Both the position numbers and the translations under genes were made by a program. A stretch of 64,000 nt of DNA from Paenacidovorax caeni (GTDB taxonomy: Bacteria; Pseudomonadota; Gammaproteobacteria; Burkholderiales; Burkholderiaceae_C): contig NZ_CYIG01000002.1 of NCBI RefSeq assembly GCF_001298675.1, forward strand, positions 62,001-126,000, in the 5' to 3' direction. This document shows positions 37,562-45,713 of the stretch, in pieces. The notes beneath the pieces were generated by a model. It made no database searches and was not told the origin of the DNA. It saw nothing but the letters and a program-made list of their open reading frames with translations. Position 1 is the stretch's first letter. The number at the start of each line of letters is the position of its first letter.

Positions 37562-37756
37562 GCGCGTGTTTGCGATCCCAGCACGCAGACGCTGCGGTGC
37601 CATTTCCACGCCCACGGCATCGGCACGCCCGGCGCGATAGAGGGCTTCTGCGGGTTTCGGGGTAAAATTGCGGATTGCGGCCGGGGTAACCTAAAACAAT
37701 AACACACCCACTTCCCCGGTTTTTTCTACGACATTTCCAGCAGAGATTCGGACCCT

Positions 37757-38242
37757 ATGGCGATCGTTGTCAACAAACCCCTCCCAGAATTTGAAGCCAA
37801 CGCGACCGGCGGAATCAAGGTATCGAACACCTCCCACCAGGGTCAGATTCTGGTGCTGTATTTCTACCCCAAGGACAACACGCCAGGTTGCACCACCGAG
37901 GCCATGCAGTTTCGCGACAAGTACAAGGACTTCGTGAAGGCTGGCGCAGCGGTGTTCGGCGTTTCGCGCGACAACATGAAGTCGCACGACGATTTCAAGG
38001 AAAAGCTCGAACTGCCCTTCGAGCTGATCGCCGACACCGAGGAGAAGATGTGCCACATGTTCGGCGTGGTCAAGAACAAGATCATGTACGGCAAGAAGGT
38101 CAAGGGCATTGAGCGCAGCACCTTCCTGGTCGGCCCGGATGGCCTGCTGGTGCAGGAATGGCGCGGCCTGAAGGTGCCCGGCCATGTGGACGAGGTGCTC
38201 AAGGCCGTGAAATCGCTCAAGGCACTGAAGAAAGCTGCCTAA
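37757..38242 (+). CDS. bcp: thiol peroxidase of the Bcp/PrxQ family
   Basis: 161 residues. Peroxidatic cysteine C45 lies in YPKDNTPGCTTEAMQFRD. The position five residues on, where many Bcp proteins have the resolving cysteine, is Met (CTTEAM), so this is a one-Cys type or uses the distant cysteine in EEKMCHMFGV. AGAAGACGGCC-like ribosome sequence is absent, but GGACCCT precedes ATG. The C-terminus ends in a Lys-rich tail (KSLKALKKAA). It reduces hydrogen and organic peroxides using thioredoxin or glutaredoxin. A terminator follows at 38320-38350. Confidence 0.94.
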   Translation: MAIVVNKPLPEFEANATGGIKVSNTSHQGQILVLYFYPKDNTPGCTTEAMQFRDKYKDFVKAGAAVFGVSRDNMKSHDDFKEKLELPFELIADTEEKMCHMFGVVKNKIMYGKKVKGIERSTFLVGPDGLLVQEWRGLKVPGHVDEVLKAVKSLKALKKAA

Positions 38243-38319
38243 CGGGTGTCACGGGGGCTGTGCATAATGGCACGCTGATGCAGCACCAGAACAAGCCGCT
38301 CCCCTCCCTTACACGACAA

Positions 38320-38350
38320 GCCGCCCGGTTCGCCCGGCGGCTTTTTGTTT
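38320..38350 (+). terminator. rho-independent terminator after bcp
   Basis: Hairpin GCCGCCCGG / CCCGGCGGC (38320-38328 and 38333-38341, one mismatch) with a TTCG tetraloop, followed by TTTTTGTTTT. Correctly placed for the peroxiredoxin gene and upstream of the PhoH-like gene. Confidence 0.88.
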
Positions 38351-38378
38351 TCTGAACCGCCAGGAAGCCTCCTCGACC

Positions 38379-40064
38379 ATGCCCCTGCCCCCCGCCCCGA
38401 CCCAGCGCGCCGCCCGCCTGCCCGAGCAAGCCTTCGCCGCCGCCGCGCCCGCGGCACGCAAGTCCACGGCGCGCACTGCGCAAACGCCCCCCCGGGCCAA
38501 ACCTGCACCCGCCACGGCCAGCACCTTGGCGAGCGCGCCCACGCTGGCCAAGGCCGTGCCCAAGCCCGCGCCTAAACCCGTGCAACAGGCGGCTGCCAAG
38601 CCGGCAACCAAGCCCGCCGCAGTCCCCAAAACCGCTGCCGCCCCAGCCCGCACGCGCAAGACCCGCAGCAAAGGCCCCACCAAGCTTTTCGTGCTGGACA
38701 CCAACGTGCTGCTGCACGACCCGACCAGCCTGTTCCGCTTCGAGGAACACGACATCTTCCTGCCGATGATCGTGCTGGAGGAGCTCGACGCGCACAAGAA
38801 GGGCATGACCGAAGTGGCGCGCAACGGCCGCCAGGTCAGCCGCTCGCTCGACGCGCTGGTGGCGACCCAGGGCGCCGACATCGGCGCGGGCATTGCGCTC
38901 GACGCCACGGGCCAGCGCGCCGCCACCGGCAAGCTGTACTTCCAGACCGCACCGCTGAACTACCAGTTGCCGACCAGCCTGCCCCAGGGCAAGGCGGACA
39001 ACCAAATCCTCGGTGTGGTGGAGGCGCTACGCGCCCAGCACACCCCGCGCGAGGTGGTACTGGTGTCCAAGGACATCAACATGCGCGTCAAGGCGCGCGC
39101 CCTAGGCCTGCCCGCCGAGGACTACCAGAACGACAAAGCGCTGGACGATGACGACCTGCTGTACGCAGGGTCGCTCGCCCTGCCGGCGGACTTCTGGAGC
39201 AAGGCCGGCAAGAACGTGGAAAGCTGGCAAAGCGGCGCAAACACTTACTACCGCATCAGCGGCCCGCTGGTGGCCGGGATGATGATCAACCAGTTTGTCT
39301 ACTTCGAGGCACCGGGCGAGCCCAGCCTGTACGCGCGCGTCACCGAAATCCGCGACAAGACCGCCGTGCTGCAGACCCTCAAGGACTACGGCCACGCCAA
39401 GAACGCCGTCTGGGGCGTGACCACGCGCAACCGCGAGCAGAACTTCGCCATGAACCTGCTCATGGACCCCGATGTGGACTTCGTCACCCTGACCGGCACC
39501 GCCGGTACGGGCAAGACGCTGCTGACGCTGGCCGCGGGCCTGACGCAGGTGCTGGACGAGCGCCGCTACAGCGAGATCATCATGACCCGCGCCACCGTGA
39601 GTGTGGGTGAAGACATCGGCTTCCTGCCCGGCACCGAGGAGGAGAAGATGGGCCCGTGGATGGGCGCGCTCGACGACAACCTCGAATTCCTCGCCAAGGG
39701 CGACGGCGGCAACCCCGGCGAATGGGGGCGCGCCGCCACGAACGACCTGATCCGCAGCCGCATCAAGATCAAGAGCATGAACTTCATGCGCGGGCGCACC
39801 TTCATGGACAAGTTCGTCATCATCGACGAAGCGCAGAACCTGACGCCAAAGCAGATGAAGACGCTGATCACGCGCGCCGGCCCGGGTACGAAGATCGTCT
39901 GCATGGGCAACCTGGCGCAGATCGACACGCCGTACCTGACCGAAGGCTCGTCGGGCCTGACCTTCGCGGTCGACCGCTTCAAGGGCTGGCCACACAGCGG
40001 CCACATCACACTGGCGCGCGGCGAACGCTCGCGCCTGGCGGATTTCGCCAGCGAAGTGCTGTAA
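38379..40064 (+). CDS. PIN-PhoH fusion ATPase
   Basis: 561 residues. About 95 N-terminal residues are a low-complexity Ala/Pro/Lys tail, followed by a PIN-type RNase domain (VLDTNVLLHDPTS, EELDAHKKGM, then a conserved acidic LVSKDINMRVKA) and a C-terminal PhoH ATPase with Walker A GTAGTGKTLL and Walker B FVIIDEAQN. This PIN-PhoH arrangement is the PhoH2 type, described as an RNA helicase/nuclease. The basic disordered tail, typical of RNA-binding proteins, is longer than in most relatives. Start codon could lie downstream within the tail, but ATG 38379 has GAGG upstream and the same codon bias. Confidence 0.92.
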   Translation: MPLPPAPTQRAARLPEQAFAAAAPAARKSTARTAQTPPRAKPAPATASTLASAPTLAKAVPKPAPKPVQQAAAKPATKPAAVPKTAAAPARTRKTRSKGPTKLFVLDTNVLLHDPTSLFRFEEHDIFLPMIVLEELDAHKKGMTEVARNGRQVSRSLDALVATQGADIGAGIALDATGQRAATGKLYFQTAPLNYQLPTSLPQGKADNQILGVVEALRAQHTPREVVLVSKDINMRVKARALGLPAEDYQNDKALDDDDLLYAGSLALPADFWSKAGKNVESWQSGANTYYRISGPLVAGMMINQFVYFEAPGEPSLYARVTEIRDKTAVLQTLKDYGHAKNAVWGVTTRNREQNFAMNLLMDPDVDFVTLTGTAGTGKTLLTLAAGLTQVLDERRYSEIIMTRATVSVGEDIGFLPGTEEEKMGPWMGALDDNLEFLAKGDGGNPGEWGRAATNDLIRSRIKIKSMNFMRGRTFMDKFVIIDEAQNLTPKQMKTLITRAGPGTKIVCMGNLAQIDTPYLTEGSSGLTFAVDRFKGWPHSGHITLARGERSRLADFASEVL

Positions 40065-40079
40065 CGAAACTATCAAAAC

Positions 40080-40120
40080 AATAGCTGCTAGCGCTTGCCA
40101 GACAAGCGCTAGCAGCTATT
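40080..40120. repeat. dispersed palindromic repeat, copy 11 (best-preserved)
   Basis: Perfect palindrome: 18-bp arms AATAGCTGCTAGCGCTTG (40080-40097) and its complement (40103-40120) around CCAGA, followed by TTTTT. It lies between convergent genes, 16 bases after the PhoH-like stop and next to the tatD stop, and has every feature of a bidirectional intrinsic terminator. Confidence 0.92.
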
Positions 40121-40121
40121 T

Positions 40122-40955
40122 TTATGCTGATTGCGAAAGCAGGGTGGCCAACCCTGGCAGCGCGGCCACGGCGTTGGCGCGGGTGCGTGCCGCCCAATCT
40201 GCGGGGGCCAGGCCGCGCAGCGCCGCCACCTCAGCGCCAATGCGCGGCAGCTCGGCCGGACTGTTGCGCCTCTGGGGCTGGCCCGCCGCGCGCTCGGCGG
40301 CGGTGCGGTAGAGCCAGTGCGGCGGAATGTCGGGCGCGTCGGTTTCCATGGCAATGGCGTCCTCTGGCAGTGCCTGCGCCAGGCGGCGCAGCTGCAGGGC
40401 GCGCTCGTAGGTCACGGCACCGCCAAACCCGAGCTTGAAACCCAGGGCAATGAACGCCTGCGCCTGCTGCACACTGCCGTTGAAGGCATGGGCAATGCCA
40501 CCACGCACCGGCACTTCGCGCAGGCCCTTGAGCAAGCGGTCGGCCGAGCGGCGCACATGCAGGATCACCGGCAGGCCACAGCGCTGCGCCAGCTGCAGTT
40601 GCGCGCGGTAAAAGCGCCACTGGCGCGCGGGGTCAAGGCCGGGCACGAAGCCGTCGAGCCCGATCTCGCCCACCGCAACCAAACGCGGGTCGGCCTGGTG
40701 CCGTGCCAGCGCAGCGGCCAGCGCCTCCAGGTCTTCGTCGGCGGCTTGCGGCGTGTAGAGCGGGTGGATACCCAGCGCGTAGCTGTCGCCATGGCGGTGC
40801 GCGAGCTGGCGCACGGCATCCCACTGGCTGCGCGCCACGGCCGGGATGACGCAGTGCGCCACGCCCGCCGCGCGCGCCTGGGCGCGCACGGCGTCCACGT
40901 CGGGGGCGAACTCGGGCGCGTCGAGGTGGCAGTGGGTGTCGATCCAGCCAGGCAT
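40122..40955 (-). CDS. TatD family metal-dependent DNase
   Basis: 277 residues. Metal-binding residues of the TatD fold are visible: WIDTHCHLD (HxH), VAVGEIGLD (Glu), LPVILHVRRS (His) and, near the end, METDAPDIPPHW (Asp). These enzymes are 3'-5' exonucleases or deoxyribonucleases in DNA repair and nucleic acid turnover. It starts at ATG 40955, ten bases downstream of lolD, so it probably belongs to a lolC-lolD-tatD transcript. Ends two bases after the palindromic repeat. Confidence 0.94.
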   Translation of the reverse strand: MPGWIDTHCHLDAPEFAPDVDAVRAQARAAGVAHCVIPAVARSQWDAVRQLAHRHGDSYALGIHPLYTPQAADEDLEALAAALARHQADPRLVAVGEIGLDGFVPGLDPARQWRFYRAQLQLAQRCGLPVILHVRRSADRLLKGLREVPVRGGIAHAFNGSVQQAQAFIALGFKLGFGGAVTYERALQLRRLAQALPEDAIAMETDAPDIPPHWLYRTAAERAAGQPQRRNSPAELPRIGAEVAALRGLAPADWAARTRANAVAALPGLATLLSQSA

Positions 40956-40965
40956 GGGCGCGAGC

Positions 40966-41697
40966 CTACCCCAGCCGCCCTTCCACCAGCCGCAGCACGC
41001 GGTCGCAGCGCGCGGCCAGGGTTTCGTCGTGCGTCACCAGCACGAAGGCCGTACCCTGCTCGCGCGCCAGGCGCAGCATGAGCTGAAAGACGTTGTCGGC
41101 CGTGCTGCGGTCGAGGTTGCCGGTGGGCTCATCGGCCAGCACGCAGGCCGGTCGCGTGACCAGCGCGCGCGCGATGGCCACGCGCTGGCGCTCGCCGCCC
41201 GAGAGCTCGGCGGGGCGGTGCTGCACGCGCTCGGCCAAGCCCACGGCGGCCAGCATCTGCTGGGCTTCACGCAGACAGTCCTCGTAGGGCTGGCGCCGGA
41301 TGCGCAGCGGCATGGCCACGTTGTCGATGGCGCTGAACTCGGGCAGCAGGTGGTGGAACTGGTAGATGAAGCCCAGGTGCGCATTGCGCAGCCGCCCCTG
41401 CTCGGCCGGCGCCAGCCCGTGCAGGTTGTGGCCCAGCAACTGCACGCTGCCGCTGCTGGGCGCGTCGAGTCCGCCGAGCAGGTGCAGCAGCGTGCTCTTG
41501 CCCGAGCCCGAGGCGCCGACGATGGCCAGCGTCTCGCCGCGGCGCACCTGCAAATCCACGCCCTGCAGCACGCGCACGTCGAGCCGTCCTTCGGTAAAGC
41601 GCTTGGCCAGGCCCTGGGCGTGCAGCACCACGCCAGAATTGATGCCATTTTGGCCCTGAGCGCTTGTTGGGCTTGCGCTAGCAGCTACGTTATTCAT
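40966..41697 (-). CDS. lolD: lipoprotein-releasing system ATPase LolD
   Basis: 243 residues. ABC ATPase that with LolC/E frees lipoproteins from the inner membrane for transfer to the outer membrane. Walker [18 protein letters not shown], LolD-type [20 protein letters not shown], signature [15 protein letters not shown] and Walker [13 protein letters not shown] are all in place. The start overlaps lolC by eight bases. The first 17 or so residues ([18 protein letters not shown]) are not LolD-like: they are encoded by a copy of the dispersed palindromic repeat at 41647-41688, so the N-terminus seems to be repeat-derived. Confidence 0.95.
   Translation of the reverse strand: MNNVAASASPTSAQGQNGINSGVVLHAQGLAKRFTEGRLDVRVLQGVDLQVRRGETLAIVGASGSGKSTLLHLLGGLDAPSSGSVQLLGHNLHGLAPAEQGRLRNAHLGFIYQFHHLLPEFSAIDNVAMPLRIRRQPYEDCLREAQQMLAAVGLAERVQHRPAELSGGERQRVAIARALVTRPACVLADEPTGNLDRSTADNVFQLMLRLAREQGTAFVLVTHDETLAARCDRVLRLVEGRLG
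41647..41688. repeat. dispersed palindromic repeat, copy 12, inside lolD
   Basis: The right-hand arm GCTTGCGCTAGCAGCTAC and the left TTTTGGCCCTGAGCGCTTG are recognisable. The element overlies codons 3-17 of lolD, making it coding. Confidence 0.75.
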
Positions 41698-42943
41698 AGC
41701 GAAGGGCCTCCGCCGGGTTGACGCGGCTGGCGCGCCAGCTCGGATACAGGGTGGCGACGAAGGCCAACACCAGAGAAATGACGGCGATCGGCACGATGTC
41801 GCTGCTTTGCGGGTCGCTGGGCATCTTGCTGATGAGGTAGATGTCCTTGGGCAGGAAGCTGGCGTTCAGCGCACGCTCGATGGCCGGCACGATGACGTCG
41901 ATGTTGAACGCAATGCCCAGCCCCAGCAGCAGCCCGGCCAGGGTGCCGATGACGCCCACCATGGCCCCCTGCACCACAAACACGCCCATGATGCTGCGCG
42001 GGCTCGCGCCCAGGGTGCGCAGGATGGCGATGTCAGCGCGCTTGTCGGTCACGGTCATCACCAGGGTGGAAACGAGGTTGAACGCCGCCACCGCCACGAT
42101 GAGCGTGAGGATGATGAACATCATGCGTTTTTCCAGCTGCACGGCGGCATACCAGGTGCGGTTTTGCTGCGTCCAGTCGCGGATCAGGAGGTGGCCGGTC
42201 AGGGTGTCGGCCAGTTCGCGCGCCACCATCGGGGCGTCGTGCAGGTTCTGCAGCTTCAGGCGCACGCCCGTCGGGCCCTCCAGCCGGAACAGGCGCTCGG
42301 CATCCTCGTGGTGCAGCATCACCAGCGCGGCGTCGTATTCGTAGTGGCCGGAGTTGAAGGTGCCGGCCACCGTCATCTGCTTGAGGCGCGGCACCACGCC
42401 CGCGGGCGTGACCTGGCCGCCCGGGGCGATGAGGGTGACCAGGTCGCCCGCACGCACGCCCAGCTGGCGCGCCAGCTCGATGCCCAGCACCACGCGGAAG
42501 GCGCCCGGCTCCAGCTGGCGCAGCACGTCGGCGTTGGCGGCGGCCAGGTCGGTCACCTCGCCCTCGCGCGCCGGGTCGATGCCGCGCACCAGCGCGCCCT
42601 TCATGTCTTCGCCGCGCGCCAGCAGCGCCTGGGCCGCCACGAAGGGCGCTGCGCCCACCACCGCCGGGTTGCGCCGTGCTTCGGCCAGGGTCTGCGCCAC
42701 ATCGGGCAGCGCCGCTCCACCCGGGGCAAAAATTTCAATGTGCGAGACCACGCTGAGCATGCGGTCGCGCACCTCTTTCTGAAAGCCGTTCATCACCGAC
42801 AGCACGATGATGAGCGCCGCCACCCCGAGCGCGATGCCCAGCATGGACACGCCCGAGATGAACGAGATAAAGCCGTTGCGCCGCGTGGCGCGGCCCGCAC
42901 GGGTGTAGCGCCAGCCCAGGGCCAGCTCGTAGGGAATTTGCAT
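41690..42943 (-). CDS. lolC: lipoprotein-releasing system permease LolC/LolE
   Basis: 417 residues. FtsX-like permease: one N-terminal membrane helix after [19 protein letters not shown] ([19 protein letters not shown]), a large periplasmic domain of about 200 residues and three C-terminal helices ending with [21 protein letters not shown]. The segment [20 protein letters not shown] is the LolC/E signature. Only one permease gene is present next to lolD, so the transporter may be a LolF-type homodimer, which carries features of both. ATG 42943 is preceded by GGTGG. Confidence 0.94.
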   Translation of the reverse strand: MQIPYELALGWRYTRAGRATRRNGFISFISGVSMLGIALGVAALIIVLSVMNGFQKEVRDRMLSVVSHIEIFAPGGAALPDVAQTLAEARRNPAVVGAAPFVAAQALLARGEDMKGALVRGIDPAREGEVTDLAAANADVLRQLEPGAFRVVLGIELARQLGVRAGDLVTLIAPGGQVTPAGVVPRLKQMTVAGTFNSGHYEYDAALVMLHHEDAERLFRLEGPTGVRLKLQNLHDAPMVARELADTLTGHLLIRDWTQQNRTWYAAVQLEKRMMFIILTLIVAVAAFNLVSTLVMTVTDKRADIAILRTLGASPRSIMGVFVVQGAMVGVIGTLAGLLLGLGIAFNIDVIVPAIERALNASFLPKDIYLISKMPSDPQSSDIVPIAVISLVLAFVATLYPSWRASRVNPAEALRYE

Positions 42944-43295
42944 GAAACCACCACTGGCTCAGGGCCATGAGTGAAGTGCAATCACTTGCAGGGTCAATTC
43001 GATATCAACAAAAAAATACCAGCAGCACGCTCAAAAACAAACAAAAGGCACTGCCAAAAAAACAGGTCAATCAAATAAAAACAATTTACACCTCGAAAAT
43101 CAAAATAGAAGATGATTACCCAAAACAGGAATTACGCACGGATCCTTTGCTGGGGCGGCTTGAGCTGCGAATGATGGTTCAGCCATCACAAGGCACACAA
43201 CCTTTAACACCCACCAATCAAGGGCGATTGACTGATGTTTCGCGGCTTAAGCCGACCCCACAAAATTGGCGCTCACGCAATTCCCGCCAAACAAA
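42944..43295. other. A-rich intergenic region, no gene supported
   Basis: 352 bases between lolC and the minus-strand lipoprotein gene. The first third is very A-rich. A 110-codon plus-strand frame (42967-43299) exists but translates to a Lys/Gln-rich, domain-free sequence with no ribosome site. A perfect 12-bp palindrome CGGCTTAAGCCG is at 43243-43254. It marks the left end of an A/T-rich stretch that runs to about 44760. Confidence 0.5.
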
Positions 43296-44627
43296 TTAAT
43301 CAACCTTCATCGCACCCACATTGAGCAGCATATACCTTGAAGCTCTTGGAGATCTTCTAAGATAAACAGCCATCAATTGATCAGCACCCATTATTGCAAA
43401 TATTATCTTCCCCTCAGGCGTCACATCAACCAAATCAATATACCTAGAATAATAACCCCTCAGGCGAGGCGAGAGAGGCCGCGCATAATTATCTACACCA
43501 ATTTCATAAAGACCGAAAGCTTGATCAGTCTCATACTGAAAAGACGAACGCGCGTAAAAAACATCCCCTACCGACAACACAGACTGCGTCTGATGGTCTT
43601 TAAAATACTCCACGTCCAGAAAATCACCAGTCGGAGTAACCTCTTTCAAGAAGCTACCCCCTGGAGACATATAGGCACTATATCTACCCACATAAATTAA
43701 TATTTTTCCAGCACTATTAACAGCCATTCCACGATACAAGTATTCATTATTTGCCAGTCGAGCCCCAGTCAAATCAGGCCCCTTGGAGTATTGAAGCAAC
43801 CTATCAGCTGCTGTAATTTCAAAAATTGCCATGGTGAGACAATCCAGCACCAAAATTCTTCCTGCCGGGCCATGATGAATACCCCAAGGGACAATGCCAA
43901 ACATCTCGTCACCCTGCAAAAGGTTCTCCAGACCGTTGGCAGACAGCTTGTAAAGCTCTCCCCCCTTGGGCTCCAAATACCCCGCTGAAACGTACAAATC
44001 CCCATTTTCCCGCTCAAGCACACTCACTTTTTTGGGATACTGTTTAAACTGAATGGACTGCACACCAGAATACAACGGCACCTGCTGACCATCAGGATTG
44101 ATACGCACCAATTCGCGCGTAGGAATTTGCAAAACAAACAAATCCCCCGAACGCCCCAACTTCACCAAGGTCTGCTCAAAAGTCAAGGCACTCAATGCGC
44201 CGGTAGCCTCTTCAATAATGCCATCACCAGCCCTGCGCGGATTCACAATCAAACCAAGAGAATCAGAAGTCACTGAACCATACGCATTGGATACAACGAC
44301 TGAAAAAGTAGCCCCAGAATCCTCCAATTTCGCCGAGAACCTATAAAAATTATCCGTCGCCCCAGCTATTGCAACGCCGTTACGTATCCACTGAAATTTA
44401 AATGGGCCATTTTTATCATCCACATAAACATCAAACTGAGCCAAATTACCCTCTTCCGCCTCACCGCCACCACGCAGCCCCAAAATTTTCGGCAAAAGTT
44501 CTTTTTCAACACCAGATGTTGCACCACCCCCACCACATGCGGACAATACCCAAGCCACACCCGCCAATGAAAGAGTGCGTCGCCCCAGTGGGGCTTGCAG
44601 AATGCGAATTTCGTTTTGATCACTCAT
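43296..44627 (-). CDS. lipoprotein with Ig-like domain and repeat-blade C-terminal domain
   Basis: 443 residues, function unknown. The signal has a twin-arginine-like start (LGRRTLSLAGVAWVL) and a lipobox LSAC, with the lipid-bearing C31 followed by GGGG. Residues about 48-130 form an Ig-like fold (FKFQWIRNGVAIAGATDNFY and FSVVVSNAYGSVTSDSLGLI), and the rest repeats short blades of the kind seen in beta-propellers (LVRINPDGQQVPLYSG, GELYKLSANGLENLLQGD, GRILVLDCLTMAIFEI). It is probably anchored to the outer membrane. ATG 44627 has GGAG six bases upstream. Codon use is far more A/T-rich than that of its neighbours, which points to recent transfer. Confidence 0.8.
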   Translation of the reverse strand: MSDQNEIRILQAPLGRRTLSLAGVAWVLSACGGGGATSGVEKELLPKILGLRGGGEAEEGNLAQFDVYVDDKNGPFKFQWIRNGVAIAGATDNFYRFSAKLEDSGATFSVVVSNAYGSVTSDSLGLIVNPRRAGDGIIEEATGALSALTFEQTLVKLGRSGDLFVLQIPTRELVRINPDGQQVPLYSGVQSIQFKQYPKKVSVLERENGDLYVSAGYLEPKGGELYKLSANGLENLLQGDEMFGIVPWGIHHGPAGRILVLDCLTMAIFEITAADRLLQYSKGPDLTGARLANNEYLYRGMAVNSAGKILIYVGRYSAYMSPGGSFLKEVTPTGDFLDVEYFKDHQTQSVLSVGDVFYARSSFQYETDQAFGLYEIGVDNYARPLSPRLRGYYSRYIDLVDVTPEGKIIFAIMGADQLMAVYLRRSPRASRYMLLNVGAMKVD

Positions 44628-44783
44628 CTTTTTCTCCAAAAAAATATTTTTACTGAGGCCGTGAAATCAGCCCATTATTTTCTTGCCAAGACAAAAAATC
44701 CAGGGCCCGCGTAAACAGTAACTTTCACCAAAATTATCCCGCTTCACACGATACGATTGTGCCATCTTGGACAATACGCCCCC

Positions 44784-45713
44784 ATGTCCGAAACCCGCCA
44801 CCTCTTGATTGCCTACGCCGCCACCGACGCTGACGGCTGCACCCACGCCCTGCAAACCCTGCGCCTGCCCCACTTGGAGCGATTGCTAGCGCAGCTGGGC
44901 CGCAGTGCCCCCGAGCCCGGACAAGACAGCGACCCGACCCTGCCACACGAGCGCGCCCTGGCGCAGGCCCTGGGCCTGCCCAGCCCGGCCACGCCCTGGG
45001 CCGCCTGGGAGAGCCGCACCCTGGGCCAGCCCTGCGCCTGGATCACGCCCTGCCACTGGCAAGCCGGGGCCGACCAGGTGCTGATGCACCCGCCCGAACA
45101 ACTGGGCCTGGATGACGCGCAAGAGCGGGCCCTGCTGGCCATCGTCGCCCCCTGGCTGGCGCAAGACGGCATCACGCTCACCTACCATGCGCCGCTGCGC
45201 TGGCTGGCCTGCGGCAGCGCACTGGCCGATCTGCACACCGCTTCGCTGGAGCGCGTACAAGGGCGCGACACCAGCCACTGGAAGCCCCAGGGCGCGCAAG
45301 CACGCTGGCTACAGCGCCTGCACACCGAGCTGCAAATGCTGCTCTACAACCACCCTTTCAACGACGAGCGCAGCGCCCGGGGCCAACTGCCTGTGAACGC
45401 CTTTTGGCTGCACGGCGCGGGCCAGCTCGACGCCCTGCCGCCACCGCGCAGCCCGGCGCCCCAGCTCGATGTGTCTTTGCGGGCCAGCGCCTTGGCGGGC
45501 GACTGGGCCGCCTGGGCACAGGCTTGGCAAGCACTCGATGCCGGCCCCGTTGCCACCTTGGCTGCGCAGGCCCAGGCCGGCCACAGCGTGCGTTTGAGCC
45601 TGTGCGGTGACAACGGCGCCCTGCACTGGCACAGCGGCGCACGCCCGTGGGCCCAACGCATTCAAAGCTTTTTTCGGCCCCAACGCTTACTGGACGTGCG
45701 CGAGCAGCTATGA
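44784..45713 (+). CDS. conserved protein of the COG4255-type (alkaline-phosphatase/iPGM-like) family
   Basis: 309 residues, cytosolic. The N-terminus MSETRHLLIAYAATDADGCT and the segments PHERALAQALGLP, WITPCHWQAGADQVLMHPPEQ (WITPCHWQAGADQVLM) and VNAFWLHGAGQLD are typical of an uncharacterised beta-proteobacterial family often labelled phosphoglycerate mutase. I see no full catalytic set, so that label is doubtful. Its stop overlaps the recJ start as ATGA, an arrangement shared by relatives, suggesting a linked role or simple co-translation. Function unknown. Confidence 0.8.
   Translation: MSETRHLLIAYAATDADGCTHALQTLRLPHLERLLAQLGRSAPEPGQDSDPTLPHERALAQALGLPSPATPWAAWESRTLGQPCAWITPCHWQAGADQVLMHPPEQLGLDDAQERALLAIVAPWLAQDGITLTYHAPLRWLACGSALADLHTASLERVQGRDTSHWKPQGAQARWLQRLHTELQMLLYNHPFNDERSARGQLPVNAFWLHGAGQLDALPPPRSPAPQLDVSLRASALAGDWAAWAQAWQALDAGPVATLAAQAQAGHSVRLSLCGDNGALHWHSGARPWAQRIQSFFRPQRLLDVREQL

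Noticed and set aside
42967-43299. 110-codon plus-strand frame in the A-rich gap
   Set aside because: No ribosome site, Lys/Gln-rich translation, overlaps the 3' end of the opposite lipoprotein gene by four bases; likely chance.
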